Assembly (NCBI GenBank): GCA_945861995.1
Contig: CAMAWZ010000021.1
Span: 1 to 15,491, forward strand
Direction: 5' to 3'
From: Pseudorhodobacter antarcticus
GTDB lineage: Bacteria; Pseudomonadota; Alphaproteobacteria; Rhodobacterales; Rhodobacteraceae
Length of the DNA stretch: 15,491 nt
Below the pieces are notes generated by a model that was not told where the DNA came from, searched no databases, and saw only the letters and a program-made list of their open reading frames with translations. Position 1 is the stretch's first letter. The number at the start of each line of letters is the position of its first letter. A program made the translations under genes and the position numbers. Shown here piece by piece: positions 1-7,956 of the stretch.

Positions 1-215
1 GTCGTCACTTTAGATGCCGCCAATGTATCGGTCAAAATCTCGCCCAGCATATCGGTAGAAATACCCGAGAAAAACGCCGATGGCGCGCCCAAACGCCCCA
101 GCGCGATGGCCGTGTTAAAAACCGCCCCCCCCGCATAGGGCGAAAAAGCAGGCTCGCCCAGCGTGGTGGTGCGCGGCAGCATATCAATTAGGGCTTCGCC
201 ACAGGACAAAATCAT
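1..215 (-). CDS. PfkB-family sugar kinase (fructokinase-like), N-terminal part
   Basis: This is the first 71 codons of a carbohydrate kinase that runs off the left edge. The translation starts MILSCGEALIDMLPR and continues with a GGAVFNTAIALGRLG segment, the N-terminal substrate-binding glycine/asparagine motif of ribokinase/fructokinase (PfkB) enzymes, then a GISTDMLGE stretch typical of the same fold. Such enzymes phosphorylate a sugar with ATP in the cytoplasm; fructose is the commonest substrate for proteins that begin this way, but the specificity cannot be read from this part. The ATG at 213-215 is preceded by a good ribosome binding site (GGAGG, 221-225, five bases away). It lies 63 bases after the purC stop on the same strand and could be read through from purC. 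The catalytic GAGD motif would be outside the window. Confidence 0.85.
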   Translation of the reverse strand, partial: MILSCGEALIDMLPRTTTLGEPAFSPYAGGAVFNTAIALGRLGAPSAFFSGISTDMLGEILTDTLAASKVT

Positions 216-278
216 AACAGCCTCCAAACTTTTGGGCAGCATTACACGACCCACTATGTTAGCGCAAACATTGGCCGC

Positions 279-1265
279 TTAGGCGGCGAAAAATTCTACC
301 AGATTGCCGCGAATACGGGCCAGCGGCGTTGCCCCCTGCATATCAGGCACAAAGGCCGCGCCTGTAATTGCCTGATAGGCGGCGATATAGGTCTGCGCGG
401 TTTGCGCGATCATTTCGGCGGGGATTTCTGGGATTGGGCCTTTGTAAGGATCGCAGCGCGCGCCCACCCAAGCGCGGATCACATCCTTATCAAAACTGGG
501 CGGCCGTGTGCCTGTATGGAATGCAGCTTCATACCCATCCGCAATCCAATAGCGGCTGGAATCGGGGGTGTGAATTTCATCGGCCAGCAAAATGCGGCCC
601 GTCTCATCCGTGCCAAATTCATACTTTGTATCCACCAAAATCAACCCCCGTTTTGCCGCCATGTCCTGCCCACGCGCGAACAGCGCCAAGGCATAGGTTG
701 TCACCTGCTGCCACTGTGGGGAGGTCAGCAGGCCTTTGGCGATAATCTGGTCAGGGGTCAGCGGTTCATCATGCCCACCGTCAAATTCCTTGGATGTGGG
801 GGTAATAATCGCATGGGGCAGCGCCTGATTGTCGCGCAGGCCATCGGGCAGGGCATGGCCATACATCTGGCGCGCGCCTGCCTTGTACTGGGTCAGAACC
901 GAGGTGGACGTTGTACCCGCCAAATATCCGCGCACCACAATTTCTACGGGCAAGATAGACAGATGTCGGCCAATTACGACATTAGGGTCTGGATAGGATA
1001 GAACATGATTTGGGCAGATATCCGCGGTATGATCGAACCAATACCGCGCCATCTGCGTCAGAACTTGGCCCTTAAAGGGGATGGCCGCCAAAATGCGATC
1101 GAAGGCCGAAATCCGATCAGACGAGATCAAAATGCGCCGTGCTGGCTGGTCGTTTTTGGCGGGCAAATCATAGCAATCGCGCACCTTACCGAAATAGGGG
1201 TTTGGCAATTCGGCAATGCGGGCGTGATCCAGCACCCGTGTCATATCAAGTGGAAAATCGGGCAT
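279..1265 (-). CDS. purC: SAICAR synthase (phosphoribosylaminoimidazole-succinocarboxamide synthase)
   Basis: This enzyme joins aspartate to CAIR using ATP, a step of purine synthesis in the cytoplasm. From the chosen start the protein has 328 residues. Family motifs are the ATP loop GKVRDCYDL (26-34), SDRISAFD (49-56), VEIVVRGYLAG (107-117), LVDTKYEFG (210-218) and ADEIHTPDSSRYW (228-240). The length and the extended C-terminus resemble the longer, yeast Ade1-like form rather than the short bacterial form of about 240-250 residues. The frame is open upstream to a TTG at 1323-1325, but I prefer the ATG at 1263-1265 because a GGAG lies nine bases before it and homology begins soon after. An ATG at 1278-1280 is a weaker choice. 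It follows the desaturase gene by 66 bases. Rhodobacterales can carry a second, short PurC elsewhere; this window cannot tell. Confidence 0.93.
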   Translation of the reverse strand: MPDFPLDMTRVLDHARIAELPNPYFGKVRDCYDLPAKNDQPARRILISSDRISAFDRILAAIPFKGQVLTQMARYWFDHTADICPNHVLSYPDPNVVIGRHLSILPVEIVVRGYLAGTTSTSVLTQYKAGARQMYGHALPDGLRDNQALPHAIITPTSKEFDGGHDEPLTPDQIIAKGLLTSPQWQQVTTYALALFARGQDMAAKRGLILVDTKYEFGTDETGRILLADEIHTPDSSRYWIADGYEAAFHTGTRPPSFDKDVIRAWVGARCDPYKGPIPEIPAEMIAQTAQTYIAAYQAITGAAFVPDMQGATPLARIRGNLVEFFAA

Positions 1266-1331
1266 GGCAGGCCGCTCCATTTTGCTGGCTTGGCGATAGG
1301 GCGCATAGGCCCTACTGTCAACCAACAGACC

Positions 1332-2360
1332 TTATTGCAGTTGCGGGATGCGGCGCAATTCGCGGAAGGATACCAGCCGCTGCGACGCCTCATCCCAAAG
1401 ATGCAGCCGCACCGAGGCCAAGCTTTCGCGAACGGTCATGCGCTGCGCTTCGGCCAGTTCTTTGTGATCGCGGATCACATCGGGCAGGCGGTAAAACGGA
1501 ATGCGCGAATACAGATGGTGCACATGATGAATGCCAATATTGCCCGAAAGCCAACGCAAAGGCTGCGGCAGCACATAATGCGAAGACCCTTCTAGGGCGG
1601 CATGATGCACTTGCCAGTCATCGGTCTTTGACCAATGGGTTTCTTCAAACTGATGCTGCACGTAAAACAGCCAAACGCCGACGGTGGCCGCGATAATCGA
1701 TGTGGGCAGATAGATCAGCAGCAGTGGCATAAACCCGCCCAGCCAAACAATCAGCCCCACAATAATTCCAATCACCGCGTTTGTGCCCATGGCAGACAGC
1801 CAAAACCGCCAACCTTGGTTCATCAGGCCCACAGGCAGGCGATTGTGCAAAATGAACATATAGCTTGGCCCAAGAACAAACAGCACAACAGGATGCCGAT
1901 ACAGCCGATACAGCACCCGCCCCAACCATCCGCGCGCGCGGTATTCGGACACGGTCAGGGTCATGACATCGCCAATGCCGCGCTGATCAAGGTTGCCGTG
2001 GTGCGAATGATGCATGGCGTGTGTCCGCCGCCAGACATCATAAGGGGTCAGCGTCAGCACGCCCAAACAGCGCCCCACCCAATCTTGCAGCACCCGATTG
2101 TTGAAATAGCTGGCATGGCCGCAATCGTGCTGAATGATAAAGATCCGCACCAAAAACAACCCGTTCACCGCCGCGATGGCGAAAGCAAGCAGGTAACTTA
2201 CCGAAAGCGCCGCCCAAGCGAGCGCCCACAGCAGGGCAAAGGGCAGCAGTGTGATTGCCAGTTCAAAAACCGATCGGCGCAGGTCGGGGTTGCGGTATTT
2301 TGCCAGCTCCATCACCCATTCTTTGGCCGAACGGGTTGTTGCCTGCTTAACTTCGCTCAT
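1332..2360 (-). CDS. membrane fatty acid desaturase
   Basis: The 342-residue protein is an integral membrane di-iron desaturase. It has the three histidine boxes of the acyl-lipid desaturase family: HDCGH (78-82), HAMHHSHH (114-121) and HHVHH (278-282). Hydrophobic segments lie at about 33-74, 155-175 and 192-235, the usual arrangement with the boxes on the cytoplasmic side. It should introduce a double bond into membrane fatty acyl chains, using oxygen and an electron donor not encoded here. The order of boxes and the HDCGH sequence are most like the omega-6/delta-12 group (DesA-like), but the bond position cannot be decided from sequence. Start ATG 2358-2360 has an AAGGG six bases upstream. 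It is separated from rlmN by 116 bases, so it may have its own promoter. A small inverted repeat (GCGCA, 4-base loop, TGCGC) lies there at 2393-2406. Confidence 0.88.
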   Translation of the reverse strand: MSEVKQATTRSAKEWVMELAKYRNPDLRRSVFELAITLLPFALLWALAWAALSVSYLLAFAIAAVNGLFLVRIFIIQHDCGHASYFNNRVLQDWVGRCLGVLTLTPYDVWRRTHAMHHSHHGNLDQRGIGDVMTLTVSEYRARGWLGRVLYRLYRHPVVLFVLGPSYMFILHNRLPVGLMNQGWRFWLSAMGTNAVIGIIVGLIVWLGGFMPLLLIYLPTSIIAATVGVWLFYVQHQFEETHWSKTDDWQVHHAALEGSSHYVLPQPLRWLSGNIGIHHVHHLYSRIPFYRLPDVIRDHKELAEAQRMTVRESLASVRLHLWDEASQRLVSFRELRRIPQLQ

Positions 2361-2476
2361 GTCGCGCCCTTCACGGCCATTTGGCCATCACCGCGCAAAC
2401 ATGCGCCATGAAACCTTAACACAGGGCTAACCCCACTGCGTTTTGTTTTAGGCAATAACATAGGTCAGCGAAAGCC

Positions 2477-3628
2477 TTAATTCACCTGCGCCGATTTGCG
2501 CTGCTTTTCGGTGGCTGATTTCAGCTGTCCACAAGCGGCCATAATATCCTCGCCGCGCGGGGTGCGGATGGGGCTGGCGTAGCCTGCGTTATAGATGATG
2601 TCGGCAAAAGCATGGATGCGGTTGCCGCTGGATCGTTTATATGGCGCGCCTGGCCATTCGTTGAACGGGATCAGGTTCACTTTGGCAGGAATACCGCGCA
2701 GCAGTTCGACCAAACGATAGGCGTCTTCTTTGCTGTCATTCACGCCTTGCAGCATAACATATTCAAAGGTGATCCGTTCGCTGTTCGACAGGCCCGGATA
2801 GGCGCGCAGTTCGTTCAGCAGGGTTTCGATGTTCCATTTTTTGTTAATGGGCACCAACTGATCGCGCACCTCGTCGGTTGTGGCGTGGAACGATACCGCC
2901 AGCAAACACCCAATTTCTGTGGCTGTGCGGGCAATTTCAGGCACAACGCCGCTGGTCGACAGCGTGATGCGGCGGCGGCCCAGCGCGATGCCCTCGTTAT
3001 CCATCGCGACATTCATCGCGTCGCGGACATTGTCAAAATTATACAGCGGCTCGCCCATGCCCATCAGCACGATATTGCTGATCAGCCGTGTTTCCACGCG
3101 AGGCGCGCCAGGTATTGGCCATTCGCCCAAATCATCGCGCGCCAGCATGACTTGGCCCACAATTTCCGCCGCCGTCAGATTGCGCACCAGCTTTTGCGTG
3201 CCCGTATGGCAGAATGAACAGGTCAGTGTGCAGCCGACTTGGGATGAAATGCACAAGGTTCCACGATCTTCTTCTGGGATGTAGACAACCTCAACCTCGT
3301 GGCCGCCATCGATCCGCACCAAATATTTGCGCGTGCAATCGGTGGAAATTTGGCGTGTGACCACTTGCGGCACTTGCAGCGTAAAGTTCGCAGCCAGCAG
3401 CGCGCGATAATCTTTCGCCAGATTGGTCATCGCCTCAAAATCGCGCACGCCCCAATGGTAAACCCATTGCCACACCTGCCCCACGCGCATTTTCGCCTGT
3501 TTTTCGGGCGTGCCAGCGGCAATCAGGGCTGCGCGCATTTGATCACGCGTCATGCCCACAAGGTTCGGCAAGCCATCCGTTGCCTTGCGCGGAATGGTCA
3601 GCACATCTTGGGTTATCGGTGCGCTCAT
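2477..3628 (-). CDS. rlmN: 23S rRNA (adenine-2503-C2)/tRNA A37 methyltransferase RlmN
   Basis: A 383-residue radical SAM methyltransferase that methylates C2 of A2503 in 23S rRNA and of A37 in some tRNAs. The iron-sulfur cluster motif CxxxCxxC is C133, C137 and C140. The cysteine pair of the RlmN/Cfr mechanism is present: C366 in the C-terminal RGEDIMAACGQL segment, which takes the methyl group, and C126 in TLCISSQVGC, corresponding to E. coli C118. E113 corresponds to the E. coli E105 radical-quenching base region. GMGEPLYNFDNV (190-201) is the SAM-binding segment. The A2503 assignment rather than Cfr-type A2503-C8 follows from the typical RlmN N-terminus and chromosomal setting. It starts 3 bases after the stop of the IalB-family gene, so the two are probably read from one message and coupled in translation. 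Confidence 0.96.
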   Translation of the reverse strand: MSAPITQDVLTIPRKATDGLPNLVGMTRDQMRAALIAAGTPEKQAKMRVGQVWQWVYHWGVRDFEAMTNLAKDYRALLAANFTLQVPQVVTRQISTDCTRKYLVRIDGGHEVEVVYIPEEDRGTLCISSQVGCTLTCSFCHTGTQKLVRNLTAAEIVGQVMLARDDLGEWPIPGAPRVETRLISNIVLMGMGEPLYNFDNVRDAMNVAMDNEGIALGRRRITLSTSGVVPEIARTATEIGCLLAVSFHATTDEVRDQLVPINKKWNIETLLNELRAYPGLSNSERITFEYVMLQGVNDSKEDAYRLVELLRGIPAKVNLIPFNEWPGAPYKRSSGNRIHAFADIIYNAGYASPIRTPRGEDIMAACGQLKSATEKQRKSAQVN

Positions 3629-3631
3629 GTC

Positions 3632-4156
3632 TTAGCTGGCACAGCGCTTGGCCGCTTCGTCCACCGCAGCGGAAAAGCCAAGCAGGCTGAATGTGTCTTC
3701 GGTTTGCGTACCCTTGCCCGAACGACCCGTGACCTTGGCGCTCGCACCCGCCTTCAGGGCCGTCAGAATAGCCACATCATCTTCGGGCGATCCCGCCCAA
3801 GCCCATTCGCCTTCAGAAAACAGATCAAAGGCCTTGCCTTCCACTTCCAGCTTTACAGGCACATCACCTGCAAAGGGGTAGCCGCCCGAAAACGAAACCT
3901 CGCCCTGCGCGCCACCCTCGCGATAGGTCACAAATAGCAAAATCTCACCCCGCCGCACCGACACAGGCGCGCCATCTTTGCTGTTGACAGTTTCCCTTGG
4001 CTTGGAGACGCCCCAGCATTCCTTGGGTGTGCCATCGACAAACACGCTCCAATCGGTGGTGTTGGCCACGTTATTGGCCGATTCTTGCGCCGCCGCCTGT
4101 GATGTTGCCACTGCAAAAGAAAGTGTCGCCGCCAAGATTAGGAACTTACCCGTCAT
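3632..4156 (-). CDS. IalB-family (invasion associated locus B) exported protein
   Basis: The protein has 174 residues from the ATG at 4154-4156. A signal peptide is clear: MTGKF, then a hydrophobic stretch to about 18 and an AAA cleavage site near 21-23. The mature part opens with TTDWSVFVDGTPKECWGVSKP, the typical start of IalB-family proteins, which are periplasmic and of unclear biochemical role; the name comes from Bartonella invasion studies and does not imply virulence here. There are only two cysteines in the mature part (C47 and C172), which could form a disulfide. The frame is open to 4231, but the signal peptide and an AGGCAGG site upstream fix the start at 4156. It is divergent from the asparaginase gene and lies 3 bases before rlmN. 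A hairpin at 4190-4207 sits in its leader. Confidence 0.82.
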   Translation of the reverse strand: MTGKFLILAATLSFAVATSQAAAQESANNVANTTDWSVFVDGTPKECWGVSKPRETVNSKDGAPVSVRRGEILLFVTYREGGAQGEVSFSGGYPFAGDVPVKLEVEGKAFDLFSEGEWAWAGSPEDDVAILTALKAGASAKVTGRSGKGTQTEDTFSLLGFSAAVDEAAKRCAS

Positions 4157-4189
4157 CGCCTGCCTGCCTTTCGTTAAACCCCGCGCCGA

Positions 4190-4207
4190 AATGCCATTTT
4201 TGGCATT
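4190..4207. promoter_or_regulatory. perfect inverted repeat in the IalB/asparaginase divergent region
   Basis: AATGCCA, four T, TGGCATT: a perfect 7-base inverted repeat with a 4-base spacer, 33 bases before the IalB-family start and 113 bases before the asparaginase start. It could be a repressor or activator site between two divergent genes, or a hairpin in the leader of the minus-strand message. No regulator is identified. I did not see convincing -35/-10 boxes around it. Confidence 0.4.
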
Positions 4208-4320
4208 GCCTATTTTTACGGCGCATTTCACTTTGCGGATGTGTTTAGCGACAAATGCCCTTGCGGAAAAGCCCTACTGGGCAGCGATGGGCAGTTTTTC
4301 GCGCAATTTGGGGGAAAATC

Positions 4321-5313
4321 ATGCAATCTTGCGAGATGGTAGAACTTTGGCGCGGTGGGCTTTTGGAAAGCACCCATCGCGGTCACGTGGTCATTGCCCA
4401 TGCTTCGGGCGATGTTCTGGGCAGTTGGGGCGATGGCGCGCGCGTGATTTTCCCGCGCTCGTCATCCAAAATGTATCAGGCGCTGCCGCTGATTGAAACG
4501 GGCGCTGCCGATGCAGTGGGGCTAACCCCCGCGCATTTAGCCTTTGCCTGTGCCAGTCACGAAGGCGCTGCGCTGCACGTGAATATGGCCAAAGATTGGG
4601 TGCATTCGCTTGGCCTGGGCGAGGCTGACCTGCGCTGCGGCGCGCACGATCCCTATGACCGCACCGAGCGCACTCATTTGGCCAAAACCGACACCTCGCC
4701 CTGCCAGTTTCACAACAACTGTTCCGGCAAGCATTCGGGTTTTTTGACCACGGTTCAGCATCTGCGCGCAGGGCCAGAATACAACGAAATAGACCACCCG
4801 CTGCAAATCGCCGTGCGCGAGGCGTTCGAAGATGTCACGGGCGAGGTCAGCGCGGGCTGGGGGATTGACGGCTGCTCTGCCCCCAATTTTGCCTGCACGA
4901 TCACTGCTTTGGCACGGGGTATGGCCCGCTTTGCGGGGGCAAGCGAAGGCGGCGATACCCGCGCGCGCGCTATGGCGCGGCTGACCCGCGCGATGGCATC
5001 GCACTCGATGCTTGTCGCAGGGCAGGGGCGCGCTTGCACCGAACTGATGGCTGCGATGGAGGGACGCGTGGCCCTGAAAACAGGGGCCGAGGCGGTTTAT
5101 GTGGCTATTATTCCAGAAAAACAGATCGGCATTGCGATCAAAATCGAAGATGGCAATTCCCGCGCCTCTGAGGCGGTTTTGGTGGCCCTGCTGGCCAAAC
5201 TAGGGGTGCTGAACCCCGCCCATCCCGCCGCGCAAAAACGTCTGCCTTTCCCGCAAATCAATTGGCGCGGGTTGAACACGGGTGAATTGCGGATTGCGCA
5301 AAGCTTTTCTTGA
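4321..5313 (+). CDS. L-asparaginase of the asparaginase_II (Rhizobium etli ReAV) type
   Basis: A 330-residue protein of the Asparaginase_II family (PF06089), unrelated in fold to E. coli AnsA/AnsB; it hydrolyses asparagine to aspartate and ammonia. The catalytic pattern of the R. etli ReAV enzyme is visible: a Ser-x-x-Lys dyad (S47 and K50 in RSSSKMYQ), S79-H80-E81, and the zinc-binding set C134 and K137 (NNCSGKH) plus C185 (GIDGCSAPNF). No signal peptide is seen, so it should be cytoplasmic. The frame is open from 4255, but the ATG at 4321 is chosen because GGGGG lies six bases before it and conserved sequence starts immediately after (MVELWRGGLLESTHRG). An ATG at 4336 is possible. It is followed after 30 bases by a DUF2794 gene on the same strand. 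Confidence 0.9.
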   Translation: MQSCEMVELWRGGLLESTHRGHVVIAHASGDVLGSWGDGARVIFPRSSSKMYQALPLIETGAADAVGLTPAHLAFACASHEGAALHVNMAKDWVHSLGLGEADLRCGAHDPYDRTERTHLAKTDTSPCQFHNNCSGKHSGFLTTVQHLRAGPEYNEIDHPLQIAVREAFEDVTGEVSAGWGIDGCSAPNFACTITALARGMARFAGASEGGDTRARAMARLTRAMASHSMLVAGQGRACTELMAAMEGRVALKTGAEAVYVAIIPEKQIGIAIKIEDGNSRASEAVLVALLAKLGVLNPAHPAAQKRLPFPQINWRGLNTGELRIAQSFS

Positions 5314-5343
5314 AATCATGCACCAATTGGCTAGGCTGGCGGG

Positions 5344-5688
5344 ATGAATATGCAGCCGCCCATCCCCTTTGCACCGCAAACCGCCCCCGAACAGGTGACG
5401 TTTGACCGCGCCGAATTGAATGCCATTTTGCGCCTTTATGGCCAGATGGTCGCGGCGGGCGAATGGCGCGACTACGGCATTTCCAATCTGACCGAGGCTG
5501 CAATTTTCAGCGTCTTTCGCCGAACTGCAGAAAACCCGCTGTACCGCATTGAAAAGCGGCCCAAACTGCGCGCAAAGCAGGGGATGTATAGCGTTGTGGG
5601 AATGGACGGGCAAATCCTGCGGCGCGGGCATGATTTGGCGCAAGTGCTGCGGATCCTAGAGGCAAAGCTAATCCGCCCTATTGATTGA
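5344..5688 (+). CDS. DUF2794-family protein
   Basis: A 114-residue soluble protein. The segments VTFDRAELNAILRLYGQMV (18-36), GEWRDYGISNL (39-49), AIFSVFRRTAENPLYRIEK and the closing RGHDLAQVLRILEAKL match what I remember of DUF2794, a family found almost only in alphaproteobacteria and without a known function. There is no signal peptide or membrane segment; the fold is probably mixed alpha/beta. It lies 30 bases after the asparaginase gene on the same strand, so cotranscription is likely, but a functional link is not shown. Its last 11 bases overlap the end of the converging NlpC/P60 gene. Start ATG 5344 is one of two close ATGs (5344 and 5350). Confidence 0.8.
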   Translation: MNMQPPIPFAPQTAPEQVTFDRAELNAILRLYGQMVAAGEWRDYGISNLTEAAIFSVFRRTAENPLYRIEKRPKLRAKQGMYSVVGMDGQILRRGHDLAQVLRILEAKLIRPID

Positions 5689-6499
5689 TGCGGCGATGGT
5701 GCGTCACAGGCCCGCCCCCCGCCGCCGCAATGCGGGCGATGCAGGCGTCAATCCCCTCATAGGCGACAGACATTGTATGCCCATTGGCATGGATCAGCCG
5801 CGCGCCATCCACCACCAGCGCCACGTGCCCGCGCCAAAAGATCAGATCGCCGCGTTGCCACGGACTGCCTGCGGCGTCCCTGCCCAGTGACTGCTGCAGA
5901 TCGCTGTCTGCTGGGGCCATTACGCCAGTTGCCAGCAATGCCGCCTGAACCAGCCCCGAACAATCTATCCCAGCGGCGGAATTGCCCCCCCATAAATAAG
6001 GCACGCCCAGAAACATTTCGGCAGTTGAAACGGGGTCGGGTAGGCTATCTTGCACGCCGCGCAGGTGGGGCAGGGGGATATAGCCCTGCGGCGTTTGCGC
6101 AAAATTCCCTTGCGTGCCCAAAACCTGTACATTTGCGCCAAATGGCAGGGGGTGCAGCGCGGGCGCTTGTACGCGCGGCTCTGGGTATAGATGCGAGGAA
6201 AGGCCGCAAATCCAGTGGGTTGCCACCATAGCGGGGCGCAGATCCTGTCCCAACACCCAGCCGCAATAGCCATCTTTGCGGGCAAAGCCAAAGGCGTGAT
6301 CGCTCATGCGGTCAATCACGCAAAACCCTTCGCCATAAACCAATTGGCGGTCAAGCGCGCCCTGCGGGGCGGCCATTAGATCGCACAGGGGCACGGCAAT
6401 TTCGCACGCCTCACCATCTGTCAGCGGCACATCAACGTGCCCGCGCAAACTGCTGTGGGCCGCGCGGGGCGTGGCGGGGTGTAGGCGGCGGTCGGTCAC
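5678..6499 (-). CDS. cytoplasmic NlpC/P60 peptidase with SH3-like N-terminal domains (YkfC-like)
   Basis: A 273-residue cysteine peptidase. Residues about 50-90 and 105-148 look like two bacterial SH3-like domains; the catalytic NlpC/P60 domain covers about 155-270. The catalytic cysteine is C180 in GIDCSGLVQ, the histidine is H225 in WRGHVALVVDG, and H237 in LIHANGH is the likely third residue. This layout (SH3b, SH3b, NlpC/P60) is that of YkfC-type gamma-D-glutamyl-L-diamino acid endopeptidases, which cut murein peptides. No signal peptide is visible, so it probably acts in the cytoplasm on recycled peptides. The start is GTG at 6497-6499, overlapping the TGA of the aminopeptidase gene by 4 bases, so translation of the two is coupled. 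The other end overlaps the DUF2794 gene by 11 bases. Confidence 0.88.
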   Translation of the reverse strand: MTDRRLHPATPRAAHSSLRGHVDVPLTDGEACEIAVPLCDLMAAPQGALDRQLVYGEGFCVIDRMSDHAFGFARKDGYCGWVLGQDLRPAMVATHWICGLSSHLYPEPRVQAPALHPLPFGANVQVLGTQGNFAQTPQGYIPLPHLRGVQDSLPDPVSTAEMFLGVPYLWGGNSAAGIDCSGLVQAALLATGVMAPADSDLQQSLGRDAAGSPWQRGDLIFWRGHVALVVDGARLIHANGHTMSVAYEGIDACIARIAAAGGGPVTHHRRINQ

Positions 6500-7893
6500 A
6501 GGCCCAGCATCTGCGGCAGCGCAGTAAAGATGGCCCGCGCGCCCATGCCAACCCCGCCTTTGGGGCGGGCAGGCAGGTCGGTGGGGCTATGGCCATAAAT
6601 GTCAAAATGCATGTAGCGCGGGTGCGCGGCAAAGCGGCGCAAGAACAGCGCCGCAGTAATCGCGCCTGCAAACCCATCCGGTGGGGCATTGTCCAAATCG
6701 GCAATGCTGGGCTCGATCCATGCCTCGTATGGCGAATGAAAGGGCAGCCGCCAAACAGGGTCAAACCCCTGCGCCGCGCCAGATTCCAGCGCCGCCGCCA
6801 TGCCTGCATCGTCGCAGAAATAGGGGGCAAGGTCTGGCCCAACCGCCACCCGCGCCGAACCAGTTAAAGTTGCCATCGAAATAATCGCATCTGTCGGCGT
6901 CTCATTTGCCAGTGCCAGCGCATCGGCCAGAATTAGGCGACCCTCGGCATCGGTATCATTCACCTCGACTGTCAGTCCCTTGCGCGAGTGCAAAATATCG
7001 CGCGGACGCATCGCATCGCCCGAAATCGCGTTTTCGACAGCCGGCACCAGCACACGCAACCGAATGGGCAGGCGCAGCGCCATGATCATTTGCGCCAGCC
7101 CCATCACTGTGGCCGCCCCGCCCATATCCTTTTTCATCAGCAGCATACCGTGGGCAGGTTTGATATTCAGCCCGCCCGTATCAAAACACACGCCTTTGCC
7201 GACCAGCGTCAAATGCGGGCCAGTGCTGCCCCAGTTCAGTTCCAAAAGACGCGGCGCGCGACCCGTGCCTGCCGCGCGACCCACAGCATGGATCATGGGA
7301 AAATTCTGCGCCAGCAAATCATCGCCAACAATCGCGCTGGCCGTTGCGCCAAACGCGTCCGCCAGCGCCATAAATGCCGCCTGCAAATCGGCGGGGCCCA
7401 TATCGGACGCGGGTGTGTTGATCAGATCACGGGTCAGAAATTCGCCCTGCGCCATGGCCAGCAAAACCTGCGCGCGGGCCGCATTAGGCGCTTTGATCTG
7501 CGCCAGTTCTGCGGGATTGGCGCTGGGGCAGTAGCGGTCAAAGCGGTGTGAGGCCAGCAAAAACCCCAAAGCGGCCTCTTCGGCCTGAGCACCCGTCAAA
7601 TCGCCAGCCAAATGCCATGCGCCTTTGGGCAAAGCGGGCAAACATTTGGCAAGCCCAAATCTGCTGCGCGCCCGCGCATTCTGTGTGCCAAAGCCCAGCA
7701 CCGCGCCCATCACCTCGCCCGTGGTGGGATCGGGCAACAGCCGCACATCGCCCAAAGATGCCGTAAATCCAGTGGCTTGCAACCAAGTGCGCGCGGCAAC
7801 AGGCAGGCTTTGTAAAAACCCCTCCAGCCCGTCACTGCTGACAACAGTTATCGGGCGCGAAGGGGCATTTTGGGGGGCAAAGGCGGCGCGCAT
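6496..7893 (-). CDS. M17-family leucyl aminopeptidase
   Basis: A 465-residue cytoplasmic metallo-aminopeptidase that removes N-terminal amino acids from peptides. The catalytic domain has GKGVCFDTGGLNIKP (232-246), MKKDMGG (253-259) and NDTDAEGRLILADAL (312-326). Candidate active-site residues K233, D238, K245, D256, D315, E317 and R319 all sit at a constant offset of 17 from the bovine lens enzyme residues, so the two-zinc site and catalytic lysine and arginine look complete. The N-terminal domain (1-150) is divergent, as is usual in this family, and the protein is a little shorter than E. coli PepA. It follows the small helical gene by 63 bases and overlaps the NlpC/P60 gene by 4 bases. ATG 7891-7893 is the start. 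Confidence 0.93.
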   Translation of the reverse strand: MRAAFAPQNAPSRPITVVSSDGLEGFLQSLPVAARTWLQATGFTASLGDVRLLPDPTTGEVMGAVLGFGTQNARARSRFGLAKCLPALPKGAWHLAGDLTGAQAEEAALGFLLASHRFDRYCPSANPAELAQIKAPNAARAQVLLAMAQGEFLTRDLINTPASDMGPADLQAAFMALADAFGATASAIVGDDLLAQNFPMIHAVGRAAGTGRAPRLLELNWGSTGPHLTLVGKGVCFDTGGLNIKPAHGMLLMKKDMGGAATVMGLAQMIMALRLPIRLRVLVPAVENAISGDAMRPRDILHSRKGLTVEVNDTDAEGRLILADALALANETPTDAIISMATLTGSARVAVGPDLAPYFCDDAGMAAALESGAAQGFDPVWRLPFHSPYEAWIEPSIADLDNAPPDGFAGAITAALFLRRFAAHPRYMHFDIYGHSPTDLPARPKGGVGMGARAIFTALPQMLGL

Positions 7894-7956
7894 TGGCTAT
7901 CCTATCGGCTGGAATTTACGCCACACTATCCCATCCGCGCCGCGCTGCAAGGCGCG

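Noticed and set aside
274..287. GCCGC/GCGGC inverted repeat at the purC stop, as a terminator
   Set aside because: The stem is only 5 bases and no T run follows on the minus strand, so an intrinsic terminator is not supported.
402..1001. 199-codon open frame opposite purC
   Set aside because: purC is unambiguous on the other strand and this translation has no protein-like pattern.
1263..1325. TTG at 1323-1325 as the purC start
   Set aside because: It adds 20 residues with no family match, while the ATG at 1263-1265 has a better placed ribosome binding site.
1635..2411. 258-codon open frame on the plus strand opposite the desaturase
   Set aside because: The desaturase frame has all three histidine boxes and membrane segments; the opposite frame is rich in His, Gln and Pro and has no recognisable feature.
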